A stretch of 64,000 nucleotides of DNA from Streptomyces capillispiralis (GCF_007829875.1 NZ_VIWV01000001.1:2698501-2762500), one strand, 5' to 3'; counted from the stretch's first letter, positions 17,001 through 29,783 are shown. The notes: generated by a model not told the origin, from the sequence alone. Made by a program: numbers and translations.

Positions 17001-17330
17001 GGGCGCCCGGGACTTGGAGCGGCCGGCCGCGATGTAGGGGACGACCTCGTCGCGTTCGTCGGCGAGGGAGTGGGCCAGCGTGAGGGCGTCCTGGGTCCGC
17101 TCGGCGAGCGTCACCAGTTCCTGCGCGTCATGGAGCTGCCCCGAGGCCGTGAGCACGGAGGGTGCCCCGGCGCCGGCGATCGCCGCGGCCACGACCGCCA
17201 CGGCCACGATGAGCCGGTTGCGTACGTGGGTGGGGCGGCCCCTGCCGACGGTGGGCGTCTGCTCGTCCCCCGCGGGGGCCGTCTGCTTGCCTTTGCGACG
17301 AGGCCGCGACTTCTGCACCGGTGCTCGCAT
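14046..17330 (-). CDS. Conservon sensor (CvnA type, nitrate/nitrite-sensor-like histidine kinase)
   Basis: 1094 residues. It has a basic N-terminus, a first membrane segment (RLIVAVAVVAAAIAGAGAP), then an extracytoplasmic nitrate/nitrite-sensing-type helical domain of about 280 residues. A second membrane segment (IAVLGALMLLTIGIATAMA), a HAMP-like region, a coiled coil and a HATPase domain follow (N box AELLENATSSSPP, G1 SVRDEGIGMTGE, G2 EDGLGLGLYVVARLA). No obvious phospho-accepting H-box histidine precedes the ATPase, as in other CvnA proteins. The last about 330 residues are acidic, Gly/Pro/Ala-rich and repeated. The ATG at 17330 is chosen because upstream codons overlap an intergenic region rich in stops in related species and the basic start MRAPVQKSRPRRKGK fits. 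Confidence 0.92.
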   Translation of the reverse strand: MRAPVQKSRPRRKGKQTAPAGDEQTPTVGRGRPTHVRNRLIVAVAVVAAAIAGAGAPSVLTASGQLHDAQELVTLAERTQDALTLAHSLADERDEVVPYIAAGRSKSRAPSEEHSARVDRQVEELRADTDTPRGLREDLDAIAAVRRAALTGKSSALEAHQAYSTAITQLHRLAEQLAEQTPPRAGSGAHALAELDSAVQQAAATRGLLLAALDVPSSTRTVIDPITGLPSTTSGSSDADTERRDELTAAALQARLRSDAALADFRDTAPKSSRASYDSTVTGPEVGSAEKYLADLTDEPSLSDGELDTDTKKLRAALTARIEMMRGVESALFEQRTKDLAQLRDDDVTELEIRIAVLGALMLLTIGIATAMARTLTRPLSVLRRGSARLAGADDPTSQEPVTFTGRNDEFAQVVRSVNTLHAHAVALAERIATLEADRKHLVGQRQKMADAREELRTELAESTAHLERLRTSIGSTFVSLALRTLGLVERQLGVIEGLEEREDDPDRLATLFKLDHFATVMRRHSENLLVLAGTEHVQHTAGPVPLVDVVRAAVSEIERYERVRIAALPPHAHIAGFAADDLSHLLAELLENATSSSPPDLPVEISGWLLENGEVMLSVRDEGIGMTGERLERLNARLSDFDPETTYDAEGEDGLGLGLYVVARLAHRHAVRVQLREQKQGGIAAVAVLPETLLTSAARDAVPVTGSAQTVSLPGADAEANSNVLPGRTEGTDPLVALAEKAVRRRDAGAGEAPEDASGEVPGETAAERASGAGPDGTAESADSTTEDTSGDRAADTATGHPEGAGTDRDESAGADAVPAERPAEMTMELLIPAQPDGADAPVPTEGPGSGAVRPGDGHASGDTTGAETVPGGAARPSADDAPAPVDRPETDAVRPGPGHGTGTDDGYGVARPDTGADGQFASAGPDSGTDGQFASGGPDPAPTGAGTDTRPGATEDGAAARPAEDGAEGREAGAAGSGRGGLPRRPQPAAGDGAEHTRVPDGPEDEEPITAKGLPKRTPKISAPAEAPRPRSGAVDAEALRRRLGGFRRGADAGRRDVEAEIAERTGHHPTQTDTTAPSAEATGGTVEEASS
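14507..14597. repeat. 39-bp tandem duplication inside the conservon sensor tail
   Basis: The stretch GGACGCGAACTGGCCGTCGG occurs twice, 39 bases apart (near 14519 and 14558), with similar flanks. In the protein it makes two copies of a TGADGQFAS/GTDGQFAS-GGPD unit in the disordered C-terminal tail of the CvnA-type sensor. The reading frame is preserved (39 = 3 x 13). Confidence 0.6.
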
Positions 17331-17725
17331 TCCTGACTCGTGTACCCGTGGGCCCGGGTGACGCTCCGTCAACGGATTCGGACGTCCGACCCGAGCGCTC
17401 GACCGCGCTCGGGCAGCGGGGCGCCCCCATCGCTCCCCGACCCTCCCAGTGCCCGTGGACAGTGGATGCGCATCACCTGACCCGCCACTCGAAGGAGTGA
17501 ACATCGGACGTGAGTTGGGGAGCAAGTTCCGTTGCCCCCGGCAGCGGCCGTGTCCGGCCCGCCGGTTGGACGTCTGCGGCGGGCGGTGGCAATATTCGCC
17601 GCCACGCCTTCCCGGAGCACTGCATTCCCTCCCAAAACAGGCGCCTGACCTGCGCGGCTGCGGGGAAGGGGCGGCCCTCGGCGGCCCGCGGCGCCCCATG
17701 TGAAGGGCTCGTGCAGACTGGCCGG
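17331..17725. other. Divergent intergenic region between conservon and PP2C-like gene
   Basis: 395 bp with no convincing gene: the short open frames here lack the usual third-position GC pattern. It must carry the promoter of the conservon operon (minus strand) and that of the phosphatase-like gene (plus strand). It is slightly less GC-rich around 17500-17650 (for example GGCAATATTCGCCGCC). I see no strong inverted repeat or consensus promoter I would name. Confidence 0.5.
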
Positions 17726-18511
17726 ATGCGTACGGAACTTGTTTCGGAGCCCGGCGATCCGGGCCGCCCCAACGAGGACTTCGCGAGCGTCGGACTTCCG
17801 GCCTCCGGACAGGGCGGTTCGCTCGTGGTGCTGGACGGGGTCACGCCACCGGGGGACGGGGGCGGCTGCCTGCATTCCGTCCCCTGGTACACCGCCCGGC
17901 TGGGCGGGGCGCTGACCGAACTGACCGTTTCCCTCCCGGATGTTCCCCTGGCCGAGCTGTTGTCCCGTGCCCTGACCCGTACCGCCGGGAGCCACTCGGC
18001 AACCTGTGACCTTTCTCACCCCCGCACGCCCCAGGCGACGGTGGCGCTGGCCCGCTGGTCACCGGCCTCGGTCGAGTACCTGGTCCTGTCGGACTCGGCG
18101 CTGCTGGTCGAGTCCCCGGGCGGCGCGGTCACCGCGCTGGTGGACGACCGGCTGTCCCTGCTGCCCCGTGCGGCGCTCACCAGTGAAAGCCTGGTGGACG
18201 CCACTCTGCGTAACCGGGAGGGCGGCTTCTTCACGGCGGCGGCGGATCCCTCGGTGGCCTCCCGGGCGGTCACCGGTTCGCTGCCGCGCGGCGAGGTGCG
18301 CGCCCTGGCCGCGCTGACGGACGGTGCGGCGCGCTGGGTGGAGCGGTTCCACCGGGGCGGCTGGGCGGACTGTCTGACGCTGGTGCGCAAGGAGGGCCCG
18401 CAGGCCCTGGTGGACCGGGTGCGCACGCTGGAGCGGGCGGACGCGGACCGGGTGCCGCCGCGCCGGGGCAAGATCCACGACGACGCGACGGTGGTCTACG
18501 TGGAGCTGTGA
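17726..18511 (+). CDS. PP2C-like protein phosphatase
   Basis: 261 residues. It shows remnants of the PP2C serine/threonine phosphatase pattern: PNEDFASVGL (residues 15-24, the N-E/Q-D-x metal motif), VVLDGVTP (34-41, where PP2C has DGHG) and the C-terminal KIHDDATVVYVEL (usual DDxT motif). The DGHGG loop is replaced by DGVTPPGDGGG, so activity is uncertain; many Streptomyces proteins of this type are annotated only as integral or hypothetical. The ATG at 17726 begins the homology directly; the longer frame upstream is intergenic. It is convergent with the MarR gene (25 bp between stops). Confidence 0.72.
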   Translation: MRTELVSEPGDPGRPNEDFASVGLPASGQGGSLVVLDGVTPPGDGGGCLHSVPWYTARLGGALTELTVSLPDVPLAELLSRALTRTAGSHSATCDLSHPRTPQATVALARWSPASVEYLVLSDSALLVESPGGAVTALVDDRLSLLPRAALTSESLVDATLRNREGGFFTAAADPSVASRAVTGSLPRGEVRALAALTDGAARWVERFHRGGWADCLTLVRKEGPQALVDRVRTLERADADRVPPRRGKIHDDATVVYVEL

Positions 18512-18536
18512 CGGCCCGGGGGCCGCCGCCCGCCGG

Positions 18537-19031
18537 TCATTTCTCCATGCCCCGGTTCAGCTGGTTCAGCAGTCGGGCCAGCTCGGTGACCTCGGCCGGG
18601 TCCCAGTCGGCGAGCCGGCCGGCGTAGCGCGCGCGGCGCGCCTCACGGACCCGGCGCACCCGGTCGTGGCCCTCCTGGGTGAGGGCGACCAGCCAGGCCC
18701 GCCCGTCGGCGGGGTCCGGTTCGCGGGCGACGAGCCCGAGCTGTTCCAGCGCGCGCAGCTGGCGCGACATCGTCGCCTTGCCGACGCCGATGTAGGCGGC
18801 CAGCTCGGTGGCCCGCTGCCGGCCGCACTCATCCAGACGGACCAGCAAGCCGTACGCGGACGGCTCCAGGTCGGGGTGGACGGCGCGGGCCATCTCCCCC
18901 TGGCTGGCCCGGGCGCGCCGCAGCAGCACCGTCAACTCGCGTTCCAGCGCGAGGAATCCGGGCTGGTCCACACCGGGTGCGGGCTCCGGGGAGGGGGCCT
19001 GTCCCGCGCCGCCGTTTCCGTCTTCGTGCAC
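18537..19031 (-). CDS. MarR family transcriptional regulator
   Basis: 164 residues with a central winged helix: SAYGLLVRLDECGRQRATELAAYIGVGKATMSRQLRALEQLGLVAREPDPADGRAW, in pieces matching the MarR recognition helix and wing (DxRxW, here DPADGRAWLVALT). The GTG at 19031 with GGCAGGA upstream is the likely start. A further in-frame extension of 63 residues lacks similarity and Streptomyces codon bias. There is no neighbouring divergent enzyme gene except the lysozyme gene, whose start is 228 bp away, so the regulatory target is unclear. Confidence 0.85.
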   Translation of the reverse strand: MHEDGNGGAGQAPSPEPAPGVDQPGFLALERELTVLLRRARASQGEMARAVHPDLEPSAYGLLVRLDECGRQRATELAAYIGVGKATMSRQLRALEQLGLVAREPDPADGRAWLVALTQEGHDRVRRVREARRARYAGRLADWDPAEVTELARLLNQLNRGMEK

Positions 19032-19259
19032 GTCTGATCCTGCCTCGGTCTTCCGGTTCCGGAGGTGTCCCGCCAAGTGGCGACGTCGTCGCGGCTCCGC
19101 CAGTATTTCGCAGGCGTAGACCAACGGCAGCGCGTGGACGCCCGCCCTGTCGTGGTCCACGTGCGCAGGTTCTCCAGCAGGCGATGACACGGCAGGCCCA
19201 CACCTCGCGATGTGGGTCACCTTCCGGGTTTACCCCCACAGACCTTTCGGAGATACGCC

Positions 19260-20087
19260 ATGCCCGTGCACAGATCCGGCTTCACCCGTATACCCGCGCT
19301 CGCGACCGCCGGTGCGGTCCTGCTCGCGGTGCTCTCCCTCCCCCAGACGGCCGCCGCGACCGGGTCCTCCCCCGGCGCCCCTCCCCGCGGCTCCGCCCAC
19401 ATGGGCATGGGCGTCCTCGCCCACGACGGCCGGGGCGGCCCGCCCACCGCCCGCACCGCCACCCAGACGGAGGGGGTGGACGTCTCCAGCCACCAGGGCA
19501 ACGTGGACTGGGCGACGCTGTGGAACAGCGGGGTCCGGTGGGCCTACGCGAAGGCCACGGAGGGCACCTACTACACCAACCCGTACCGCTCCCAGCAGTA
19601 CGGCGGCGCGTACGACGTCGGCATGATCCGCGGCGCCTACCACTTCGCCACGCCCGACACGGCGGGCGGCGCCGCCCAGGCCGACTACTTCGTCGACCGC
19701 GGCGGCGGCTGGACGGCGGACGGCCGGACCCTGCCGGGCGTGCTCGACATCGAGTGGAACCCGTACGGCGCCGCGTGCTACGGCAAGTCGCCGAGCGCCA
19801 TGGTGAGCTGGATCCGCGACTTCCTGGACCGGTACCGGGCCCGCACCGGCCGCGACGCCGTCATCTACACGGCCACCAGCTGGTGGAAGCAGTGCACCGG
19901 CAACCACGCCGGCTTCGCCGCCGCCCATCCGCTGTGGATCGCCCGGTACGCCTCCGCCGTGGGCGAACTGCCCGCCGGCTGGGGCGCGTACACGATGTGG
20001 CAGTACACCTCGACCGGGCCGGTCGTCGGGGACCACGACCGGTTCAACGGCACCCTGGACCGGGTACGGGCGCTGGCGCTGGGCTGA
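19260..20087 (+). CDS. Secreted GH25 lysozyme (N-acetylmuramidase)
   Basis: 276 residues. The signal peptide is about 1-33 (PALATAGAVLLAVLSLPQTAAA). A short Gly/Pro-rich linker precedes the glycoside hydrolase 25 barrel, which begins EGVDVSSHQGNVDW; the catalytic acidic pair lies in VLDIEWNP. WAYAKATEGTYY and MIRGAYHFATP are typical GH25 strands, and YTMWQYTSTGPVVG near the end closes the barrel. No extra cell-wall-binding domain is attached. It cleaves the beta-1,4 bond in peptidoglycan, plausibly in cell-wall turnover or predation. The ribosome site is CGGAGA 8 bases upstream of the ATG. Confidence 0.92.
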   Translation: MPVHRSGFTRIPALATAGAVLLAVLSLPQTAAATGSSPGAPPRGSAHMGMGVLAHDGRGGPPTARTATQTEGVDVSSHQGNVDWATLWNSGVRWAYAKATEGTYYTNPYRSQQYGGAYDVGMIRGAYHFATPDTAGGAAQADYFVDRGGGWTADGRTLPGVLDIEWNPYGAACYGKSPSAMVSWIRDFLDRYRARTGRDAVIYTATSWWKQCTGNHAGFAAAHPLWIARYASAVGELPAGWGAYTMWQYTSTGPVVGDHDRFNGTLDRVRALALG

Positions 20088-20141
20088 CCGGCCGCCCGTA
20101 CCGCCCCCGGCGAGGCCGCCCGGGACGCGCCCCCGCGCGGC

Positions 20142-20180
20142 GAAGGCCCGAGCCCCCCTCACGGGGCCGCCCGGGCCTTC
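20142..20180. terminator. Bidirectional terminator between lysozyme and lon
   Basis: GAAGGCCCG at 20142-20150 pairs with CGGGCCTTC at 20172-20180, with an inner GCCCC/GGGGC stem. The hairpin lies between the converging lysozyme and lon genes and can serve both. Confidence 0.75.
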
Positions 20181-20199
20181 CCTCGTCCGGCCGCCTCCG

Positions 20200-22614
<2,415 letters not shown>

Positions 22615-22635
22615 GATCTCCCCTTCGGCAGTCAA

Positions 22636-22656
22636 GTTGAGTTATGCCGACTCAAT
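22636..22656. promoter_or_regulatory. HAIR operator (HspR binding) upstream of lon
   Basis: GTTGAGT at 22636-22642, a 7-base spacer, then ACTCAAT at 22650-22656, matches the HAIR consensus CTTGAGT-N7-ACTCAAG with only the outermost bases changed and perfect symmetry. It is centred 32 bp upstream of the lon ATG, where HspR binding would block transcription. HspR control of lon through HAIR is established in Streptomyces. Confidence 0.9.
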
Positions 22657-22765
22657 GCACGTGAGCCGCCGAATGTTCCCAGAGCCGCGTTCGCTCTCAG
22701 CGATCACCGGTCCGGGGCGCTCGCCGCCCGGCCGCCGCGCGAAACCGAGCTGTCAGGATGAACGC

Positions 22766-23458
22766 ATGTCCACCCCGTACGACATTCCCGAAGTCCTGGA
22801 CCGCCGCGAGGGCCCGTACGGCGAGGTCGTGCTGCGCAGGCACGGCGGCCTGCTGCAGATCATCGCCAACGGCTGCTTCCTGATGGACACCTCCGACGGC
22901 CGCTCGGAGCGACGGCTGGTCGACGCCGCGCTGGCCGCCCTCGACCCCGCCGGGGCGGACGGGGAGCCCGGTCCGCACGTCCTGATCGGCGGCCTCGGCG
23001 TCGGCTTCTCGCTCGCACACGCCGCCGCACAGCCCCGCTGGGGGCGGATCACCGTGGTGGAGCGCGAACCGGCGGTCATCGGGTGGCACCGCGCGGGACC
23101 GCTGGCCGGGCTCTCCGCGGAGGCGCTCGCCGACCCCCGCACGGAGATCGTCGAGGCGGATCTCGTCGCGTTCGTCAATGAGACATCCGCCACGTTCGAC
23201 GCGCTGTGCCTCGACATCGACAACGGCCCCGACTGGACCGTCACCGAGGACAACGGAGGGCTCTACTCGCCGGCCGGACTGGCAAGCTGCGCAAGGGTGT
23301 TGAGGCCGCACGGGGTACTCGCGGTCTGGTCCGCCAAGCCGTCCCCGGAATTCGAGGGAACCTTGCGGAATGCCGGGTTCCAACAGGTGCGTACCGAAGA
23401 GATCCCCGTTGCCCGGGGCGTTCCGGACGTCGTGCACATCGGCGTCCGCCCTGGATAG
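22766..23458 (+). CDS. Spermidine-synthase-like methyltransferase-fold protein
   Basis: 230 residues with a spermidine-synthase/SAM-methyltransferase Rossmann fold: HVLIGGLGVGFSLAHA (motif I-like), ITVVEREPAVIGWHR (acidic residue ending strand 2), FDALCLDIDNGPDWTV (strand 4). The polyamine-binding motifs of true spermidine synthases are not clear, so the substrate is unknown; homologues are commonly annotated as spermidine synthase in Streptomyces. The ATG at 22766 opens the homology. It is divergent from lon (151 bp between starts) and followed by the two-component genes after 122 bp. Confidence 0.75.
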   Translation: MSTPYDIPEVLDRREGPYGEVVLRRHGGLLQIIANGCFLMDTSDGRSERRLVDAALAALDPAGADGEPGPHVLIGGLGVGFSLAHAAAQPRWGRITVVEREPAVIGWHRAGPLAGLSAEALADPRTEIVEADLVAFVNETSATFDALCLDIDNGPDWTVTEDNGGLYSPAGLASCARVLRPHGVLAVWSAKPSPEFEGTLRNAGFQQVRTEEIPVARGVPDVVHIGVRPG

Positions 23459-23580
23459 CAATGGTGCGGTGACTCCCCGTACGCTGCTGCCCTGACGCGG
23501 ATCATTCAAGCGTCAATCGCAGTCATGCGCAGATCACGGATCACCCCACGGTTCCGGAAAGCACACTTCAGGGGCGGGCG

Positions 23581-24317
<737 letters not shown>

Positions 24318-24321
<4 letters not shown>

Positions 24322-25430
24322 GCGACGGGCCGACCGGACGCCGAGACCACGGGCAGGCGCCGCCCTGGGGCGGTGTTCGCCCGTTCTCGATCAAGACCAA
24401 GCTGGGTGCGCTGGTCGTCGTCTCGGTCCTGATCACCACCGGACTGTCGGTGATCGCCGTGCACACCAAGACGGAGCTGCGCTTCATCACGGTCTTCTCG
24501 ATGATCGCCACCCTGCTCATCACGCAGTTCGTGGCGCACTCGCTCACCGCGCCGCTGGACGACATGAACGCCGTGGCCCGGTCCATCTCGCACGGCGACT
24601 ACACCCGCCGGGTCCGCGAGAACCGGCGGGACGAGCTGGGCGACCTGGCCCAGACGATCAACGCCATGGCCGACGAGCTGGAGGCCCAGGACGCCCAGCG
24701 CAAGGAGCTGGTCGCCAACGTCTCGCACGAGCTGCGCACCCCCATCGCGGGGCTGCGCGCGGTGCTGGAGAACATCGTCGACGGCGTCACCCAGGCCGAT
24801 CCCGAGACGATGCGCACGGCCCTGCGGCAGACCGAGCGCCTGGGACGGCTCGTCGAGACGCTCCTGGACCTGTCCCGCCTGGACAACGGCGTCGTCCCGC
24901 TGAAGAAGCGCCGGTTCGAGGTGTGGCCGTACCTGTCCGGCGTGCTCAAGGAGGCCAACATGGTCGCCTCGGCCCGCGCCGGCATGGCCTCCGGCTCGGG
25001 CAGCCACACCCGTACGGACGTCCATCTGCACCTCGACGTCTCGCCGCCGGAGCTCGTGGCGCACGCCGACCCGGAGCGGATCCACCAGGTCGTCGCCAAC
25101 CTCATCGACAACGCGGTCAAGCACAGCCCGCCGCACGGCCGGGTGACGGTCAGGGCGCGGCGCGGCACCCAGGCGGAGTCGCTGGAGCTGGAGGTGCTGG
25201 ACGAGGGTCCCGGCATTCCGCGAACCGAGTGGCACCGCGTCTTCGAACGGTTCAACCGCGGCAACGTCAACCGGCCGCACGGCCCGGGCAGCGACGGCGG
25301 CACCGGACTCGGCCTGGCGATCGCCCGCTGGGCCGTCGATCTGCACGGCGGCCGGATCGGAGTGGCCGAATCCGAGCGGGGATGCCGGATTCTTATCACC
25401 CTTCCGGGAGCCTCACCCGCGTCGAATTGA
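24318..25430 (+). CDS. Sensor histidine kinase (HAMP-HisKA-HATPase)
   Basis: 370 residues. It has two membrane segments (about 28-48 and 55-75) with almost no extracellular loop, a HAMP domain (75-128), a HisKA domain with the phospho-accepting histidine in NVSHELRTP (H137), and a HATPase domain (N box NLIDNAVKHSPP, G1 LDEGPGIP, F box FERF, G2 GTGLGLAIARWA). The missing sensory loop suggests an intramembrane-sensing kinase. The ATG overlaps the response-regulator stop (ATGA at 24318-24321), so the two genes form a coupled operon. It ends 291 bp before the kgd gene. Confidence 0.93.
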
Positions 25431-25721
25431 CGTAGGGTTCGAAGCGGAGCCGCAAGATCCATCCGTGTTCGCGCTGACGGACACGTGTGATCAGGCAGAG
25501 GCCCGCGCGAGCTGCGCGTCGAGGCCCGTTCCAGCGATCCCGCGCACCCGGCGAAGAACCGGAACCACGCTTGTTTCCCGCCATTTCCTGCGCCGAAACA
25601 CCCGCTGAGATGTGACTTACGCGACGATGAACGGGCCCGGCCTGACCTTCTCGCCCATGGGGGCGTAGCCTTTATTTCCGCTGTCCATCACCTTGTGAAG
25701 CGGAAGAGGGCGGTTGCCGCC
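25431..25721. other. Intergenic region upstream of kgd
   Basis: 291 bp between the kinase and kgd. I see no credible gene. The final 60 bases before the start are noticeably less GC-rich (TAGCCTTTATTTCCGCTGTCC near 25667-25687), the likely kgd promoter/leader, but no clean -35/-10 pair could be fixed by eye. Confidence 0.4.
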
Positions 25722-28700
25722 GTGTCGCCACAGTCCCCCAGTAACTCGAGCATCTCCACCGACACCGACCAAGCGGGCAAGAGCCCCGCTGCGGCGTTCG
25801 GTGCCAACGAGTGGCTCGTCGACGAGATCTATCAGCAGTACCTCCAGGACCCGAACTCGGTGGACCGAGCCTGGTGGGACTTCTTCGCCGACTACAAGCC
25901 GGGCGCGCCTGCGGCCTCGGCTCCGGCGGGTAACGCGGCCACGGCGGCCGCGGGGACCACCACCGCTCAGCCGGCCGCTCCGGCCCAGCCGGCCGCGCCC
26001 GCGCAGCCCGCCGCCGCCGCGCAGCCCGCCGCCAAGGCCCCGGCGCAGGCTCCCGCCCCGGCCCCGGCCGCCGCGCCCGCGGCTCCCGCCGCCAAGCCGG
26101 CCGCCGCACCCGCCGCCGCCAAGCCCAAGGCAGCGCCCGCGAGCGAGGCCAAGGCCGGTCCCGAGCAGGTCACCCTGCGCGGCCCGTCCGCCGCCGTCGC
26201 GAAGAACATGGACGCCTCGCTGGAGCTGCCCACGGCCACGTCCGTGCGCGCGGTCCCGGTGAAGCTGCTGTTCGACAACCGCATCGTCATCAACAACCAC
26301 CTCAAGCGGGCCCGGGGCGGGAAGATCTCCTTCACCCACCTCATCGGCTACGCGATGGTGCAGGCCATCAAGGCCATGCCGGCGATGAACCACTCGTTCG
26401 CGCGGGTGGACGGCAAGCCGACCCTGGTGAAGCCGGAGCACGTCAACCTCGGTCTGGCCATCGACCTGGTGAAGCCCAACGGCGACCGCCAGCTGGTCGT
26501 CGCGGCCATCAAGAAGGCCGAGACGCTGAACTTCTTCGAGTTCTGGCAGGCCTACGAGGACATCGTCCGTCGCGCCCGCGACAACAAGCTGACGATGGAC
26601 GACTTCACCGGCGTCACGGTCTCCCTGACCAACCCCGGTGGCCTCGGCACCGTCCACTCCGTGCCGCGGCTGATGCCCGGCCAGTCGGTGATCATGGGCG
26701 TCGGCGCCATGGACTACCCGGCGGAGTTCCAGGGCACCTCCCAGGACACCCTGAACAAGCTCGGCATCTCGAAGGTCATGACCCTCACGTCGACCTACGA
26801 CCACCGGGTGATCCAGGGTGCTGCCTCCGGCGAGTTCCTGCGCCAGGTCGCCAACCTGCTGCTCGGTGAGAACGGCTTCTACGACGAGATCTTCGAGGCG
26901 CTGCGCATCCCCTACGAGCCGGTCCGCTGGCTCAAGGACATCGACGCCTCGCACGACGACGACGTCACCAAGGCCGCCCGCGTCTTCGAGCTGATCCACT
27001 CCTACCGGGTCCGCGGCCACGTCATGGCCGACACCGACCCGTTGGAGTACCGCCAGCGCAAGCACCCCGACCTGGACATCGTCGAGCACGGCCTCACCCT
27101 GTGGGACCTGGAGCGCGAGTTCGCCGTCGGCGGTTTCGCCGGCAAGTCCCTGATGAAGCTGCGCGACATCCTGGGCGTGCTGCGCGACTCGTACTGCCGC
27201 ACCACCGGCGTCGAGTTCATGCACATCCAGGACCCCAAGCAGCGCAAGTGGATCCAGGACCGCATCGAGCGCTCGCACACCAAGCCGGAGCGCGAGGAGC
27301 AGCTGCGCATCCTGCGCCGGCTGAACGCCGCGGAGGCGTTCGAGACCTTCCTGCAGACGAAGTACGTCGGCCAGAAGCGTTTCTCCCTGGAGGGCGGCGA
27401 GTCCGTCATCCCGCTGCTGGACGCGGTGCTGGACTCGGCCGCCGAGTCCCGCCTGGACGAGGTCGTCATCGGCATGGCCCACCGCGGCCGGCTGAACGTG
27501 CTCGCCAACATCGTCGGCAAGTCGTACGCGCAGATCTTCCGCGAGTTCGAGGGCAACCTCGACCCGAAGTCGATGCACGGCTCCGGCGACGTGAAGTACC
27601 ACCTGGGCGCCGAGGGCACCTTCACCGGTCTGGACGGCGAGCAGATCAAGGTCTCCCTGGTCGCCAACCCCTCGCACCTGGAGGCGGTGGACCCGGTCCT
27701 GGAGGGCGTCGCCCGCGCCAAGCAGGACATCATCGGCAAGGGCGGCACGGACTTCACCGTCCTGCCGGTGGCGATCCACGGCGACGCGGCCTTCGCGGGC
27801 CAGGGCGTGGTGGCCGAGACCCTGAACATGTCGCAGCTGCGCGGCTACCGCACCGGCGGCACGGTCCACGTCGTCATCAACAACCAGGTCGGCTTCACCG
27901 CCGCCCCGGAGTCCTCGCGCTCCTCGATGTACGCCACCGACGTGGCCCGCATGATCGAGGCCCCGATCTTCCACGTGAACGGCGACGACCCGGAGGCGGT
28001 CGTGCGCGTCGCGCGCCTGGCCTTCGAGTTCCGCCAGGCGTTCAACAAGGACGTGGTGATCGACCTCATCTGCTACCGCCGCCGCGGTCACAACGAGTCG
28101 GACAACCCGGCCTTCACCCAGCCGCTGATGTACGACCTGATCGACAAGAAGCGCTCGGTGCGCAAGCTCTACACCGAGTCCCTCATCGGTCGCGGCGACA
28201 TCACCCTGGAAGAGGCCGAGCAGGCGCTCCAGGACTACCAGGGCCAGCTGGAGAAGGTCTTCACCGAGGTCCGCGAGGCCACCTCGCAGCCCACCTCCGT
28301 GGAGTCCCCGGACCCGCAGGCCGAGTTCCCGGTCGCCGTGAACACCGCGGTGACCACGGAGGTCGTCAAGCGGATCGCCGAGTCCCAGGTGAACATCCCC
28401 GACCACATCACCGTCCACCCGCGTCTGCTGCCGCAGCTGCAGCGCCGGGCGGCGATGGTCGAGGACGGCACCATCGACTGGGGCATGGGCGAGACCCTCG
28501 CCGTCGGCTCCCTGCTGCTGGAGGGCGTGCCGGTCCGGCTGGCCGGCCAGGACTCCCAGCGCGGCACCTTCGGCCAGCGCCACGCGGTCATCATCGACCG
28601 CAGCACGGGCGAGGAGTACACGCCGCTGCAGTACCTCTCCGAGGAGCAGTCGCGGTACAACGTCTACAACTCCCTGCTGTCCGAGTACGCGGCGATGGGC

Positions 28701-29522
28701 TTCGAGTACGGCTACTCGCTGGCCCGCCCCGACGCGCTGGTGATGTGGGAGGCGCAGTTCGGCGACTTCGTCAACGGCGCGCAGACGGTCGTGGACGAGT
28801 TCATCTCGTCGGCGGAGCAGAAGTGGGCCCAGACCTCCGGTGTGGTCCTGCTCCTCCCCCACGGCTACGAGGGCCAGGGCCCGGACCACTCCTCGGCCCG
28901 CCCGGAGCGGTTCCTTCAGCTCTGCGCCCAGAACAACATGACGGTCGCGATGCCGACCTCGCCGTCGAACTACTTCCACCTCCTGCGGTGGCAGGTGCAC
29001 AACCCGCACCACAAGCCGCTGGTCGTCTTCACCCCGAAGTCGATGCTGCGCCTGAAGGCCGCGGCCTCGAAGGCGGAGGAGTTCACCACGGGCCAGTTCC
29101 GCCCGGTCATCGGTGACGCCTCGGTCGACCCGGCCGCGGTGAAGAAGGTCGTCTTCTGCGCCGGCAAGGTCTACTACGACCTGGAGGCCGAACGGCAGAA
29201 GCGCGGTGCCACGGACACGGCGATCATCCGCATCGAGCGCCTGTACCCGCTGCCGGGTACCGAGCTCCAGGCGGAGATCAAGAAGTACCCGAACGCCGAG
29301 AAGTACCTGTGGGCCCAGGAGGAGCCGGCGAACCAGGGTGCCTGGCCGTTCATCGCGCTCAACCTGATCGACCACCTGGACCTGGCGGTCGGCGCCGACC
29401 TCCCGCACGACGAGCGTCTGCGCCGCATCTCGCGGCCGCACGGCTCGTCCCCGGCGGTCGGCTCCGCCAAGCGCCACCAGGCGGAGCAGGAGCAGCTGGT
29501 GCGTGAGGTCTTCGAGGCGTAA
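25722..29522 (+). CDS. kgd: Multifunctional 2-oxoglutarate dehydrogenase/decarboxylase E1-E2 fusion
   Basis: 1266 residues. Residues 27-59 are a conserved E1 N-terminal helix pair ([19 protein letters not shown]). Residues about 61-147 are an Ala/Pro linker. About 150-370 is an E2-type succinyltransferase domain with DHRVIQGA. The rest is the thiamine-diphosphate E1 module, which contains [13 protein letters not shown] and [16 protein letters not shown] and binds ThDP/Mg. In actinobacteria this fused protein replaces separate SucA/SucB E2 activity in the TCA cycle and is inhibited by GarA-type FHA proteins. The GTG at 25722 ([10 protein letters not shown]) is preferred; a GTG at 25695 would add nine residues. 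The gene stands alone. Confidence 0.95.
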   Translation: MSPQSPSNSSISTDTDQAGKSPAAAFGANEWLVDEIYQQYLQDPNSVDRAWWDFFADYKPGAPAASAPAGNAATAAAGTTTAQPAAPAQPAAPAQPAAAAQPAAKAPAQAPAPAPAAAPAAPAAKPAAAPAAAKPKAAPASEAKAGPEQVTLRGPSAAVAKNMDASLELPTATSVRAVPVKLLFDNRIVINNHLKRARGGKISFTHLIGYAMVQAIKAMPAMNHSFARVDGKPTLVKPEHVNLGLAIDLVKPNGDRQLVVAAIKKAETLNFFEFWQAYEDIVRRARDNKLTMDDFTGVTVSLTNPGGLGTVHSVPRLMPGQSVIMGVGAMDYPAEFQGTSQDTLNKLGISKVMTLTSTYDHRVIQGAASGEFLRQVANLLLGENGFYDEIFEALRIPYEPVRWLKDIDASHDDDVTKAARVFELIHSYRVRGHVMADTDPLEYRQRKHPDLDIVEHGLTLWDLEREFAVGGFAGKSLMKLRDILGVLRDSYCRTTGVEFMHIQDPKQRKWIQDRIERSHTKPEREEQLRILRRLNAAEAFETFLQTKYVGQKRFSLEGGESVIPLLDAVLDSAAESRLDEVVIGMAHRGRLNVLANIVGKSYAQIFREFEGNLDPKSMHGSGDVKYHLGAEGTFTGLDGEQIKVSLVANPSHLEAVDPVLEGVARAKQDIIGKGGTDFTVLPVAIHGDAAFAGQGVVAETLNMSQLRGYRTGGTVHVVINNQVGFTAAPESSRSSMYATDVARMIEAPIFHVNGDDPEAVVRVARLAFEFRQAFNKDVVIDLICYRRRGHNESDNPAFTQPLMYDLIDKKRSVRKLYTESLIGRGDITLEEAEQALQDYQGQLEKVFTEVREATSQPTSVESPDPQAEFPVAVNTAVTTEVVKRIAESQVNIPDHITVHPRLLPQLQRRAAMVEDGTIDWGMGETLAVGSLLLEGVPVRLAGQDSQRGTFGQRHAVIIDRSTGEEYTPLQYLSEEQSRYNVYNSLLSEYAAMGFEYGYSLARPDALVMWEAQFGDFVNGAQTVVDEFISSAEQKWAQTSGVVLLLPHGYEGQGPDHSSARPERFLQLCAQNNMTVAMPTSPSNYFHLLRWQVHNPHHKPLVVFTPKSMLRLKAAASKAEEFTTGQFRPVIGDASVDPAAVKKVVFCAGKVYYDLEAERQKRGATDTAIIRIERLYPLPGTELQAEIKKYPNAEKYLWAQEEPANQGAWPFIALNLIDHLDLAVGADLPHDERLRRISRPHGSSPAVGSAKRHQAEQEQLVREVFEA

Positions 29523-29536
29523 CCGGAGGCCGTACG

Positions 29537-29583
29537 CGGACGGGCCGCACCCCCTTGTCGGGGGGTGCGGCCCGTCCGTTTTC
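29537..29583 (+). terminator. Strong terminator after kgd
   Basis: CGGACGGGCCGCACCCCC pairs with GGGGGGTGCGGCCCGTCCG across a short TTGTC loop (29537-29578) and is followed by TTTTC. It is a textbook intrinsic terminator placed 14 bp after the kgd stop. Confidence 0.9.
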
Positions 29584-29603
29584 CCGCACCTATCCTTGTC
29601 CCC

Positions 29604-29783
29604 ATGTACTTCACGGACCGTGGCATCGAGGAACTGGAGAAGCGGCGCGGGGAGGAGGAGGTCACCTTCGAGTGGCTGGCCGAACAGCTGCGCACGTTCG
29701 TCGACCTCAACCCCGACTTCGAGGTCCCGGTGGAACGCCTGGCGACGTGGCTGGCCCGGCTGGACGACGAGGACGACGAGTAG
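29604..29783 (+). CDS. Small DUF6104-type protein (59 aa)
   Basis: A 59-residue acidic, helical protein (MYFTDRGIEELEKRRGEEE, then FEWLAEQLRTFVDLNPDFEVPVERLATWLARLDDEDDE). Highly conserved small proteins of this type sit downstream of kgd in Streptomyces. A -10-like TATCCT at 29591-29596 ends 7 bases before the ATG and no ribosome site is present, so the mRNA is probably leaderless. Because a strong terminator lies between it and kgd, it is its own unit. The function is unknown. Confidence 0.82.
   Translation: MYFTDRGIEELEKRRGEEEVTFEWLAEQLRTFVDLNPDFEVPVERLATWLARLDDEDDE

Noticed and set aside
14118..17336. A 1072-codon plus-strand frame
   Set aside because: Antisense of the conservon sensor; no domain recognisable.
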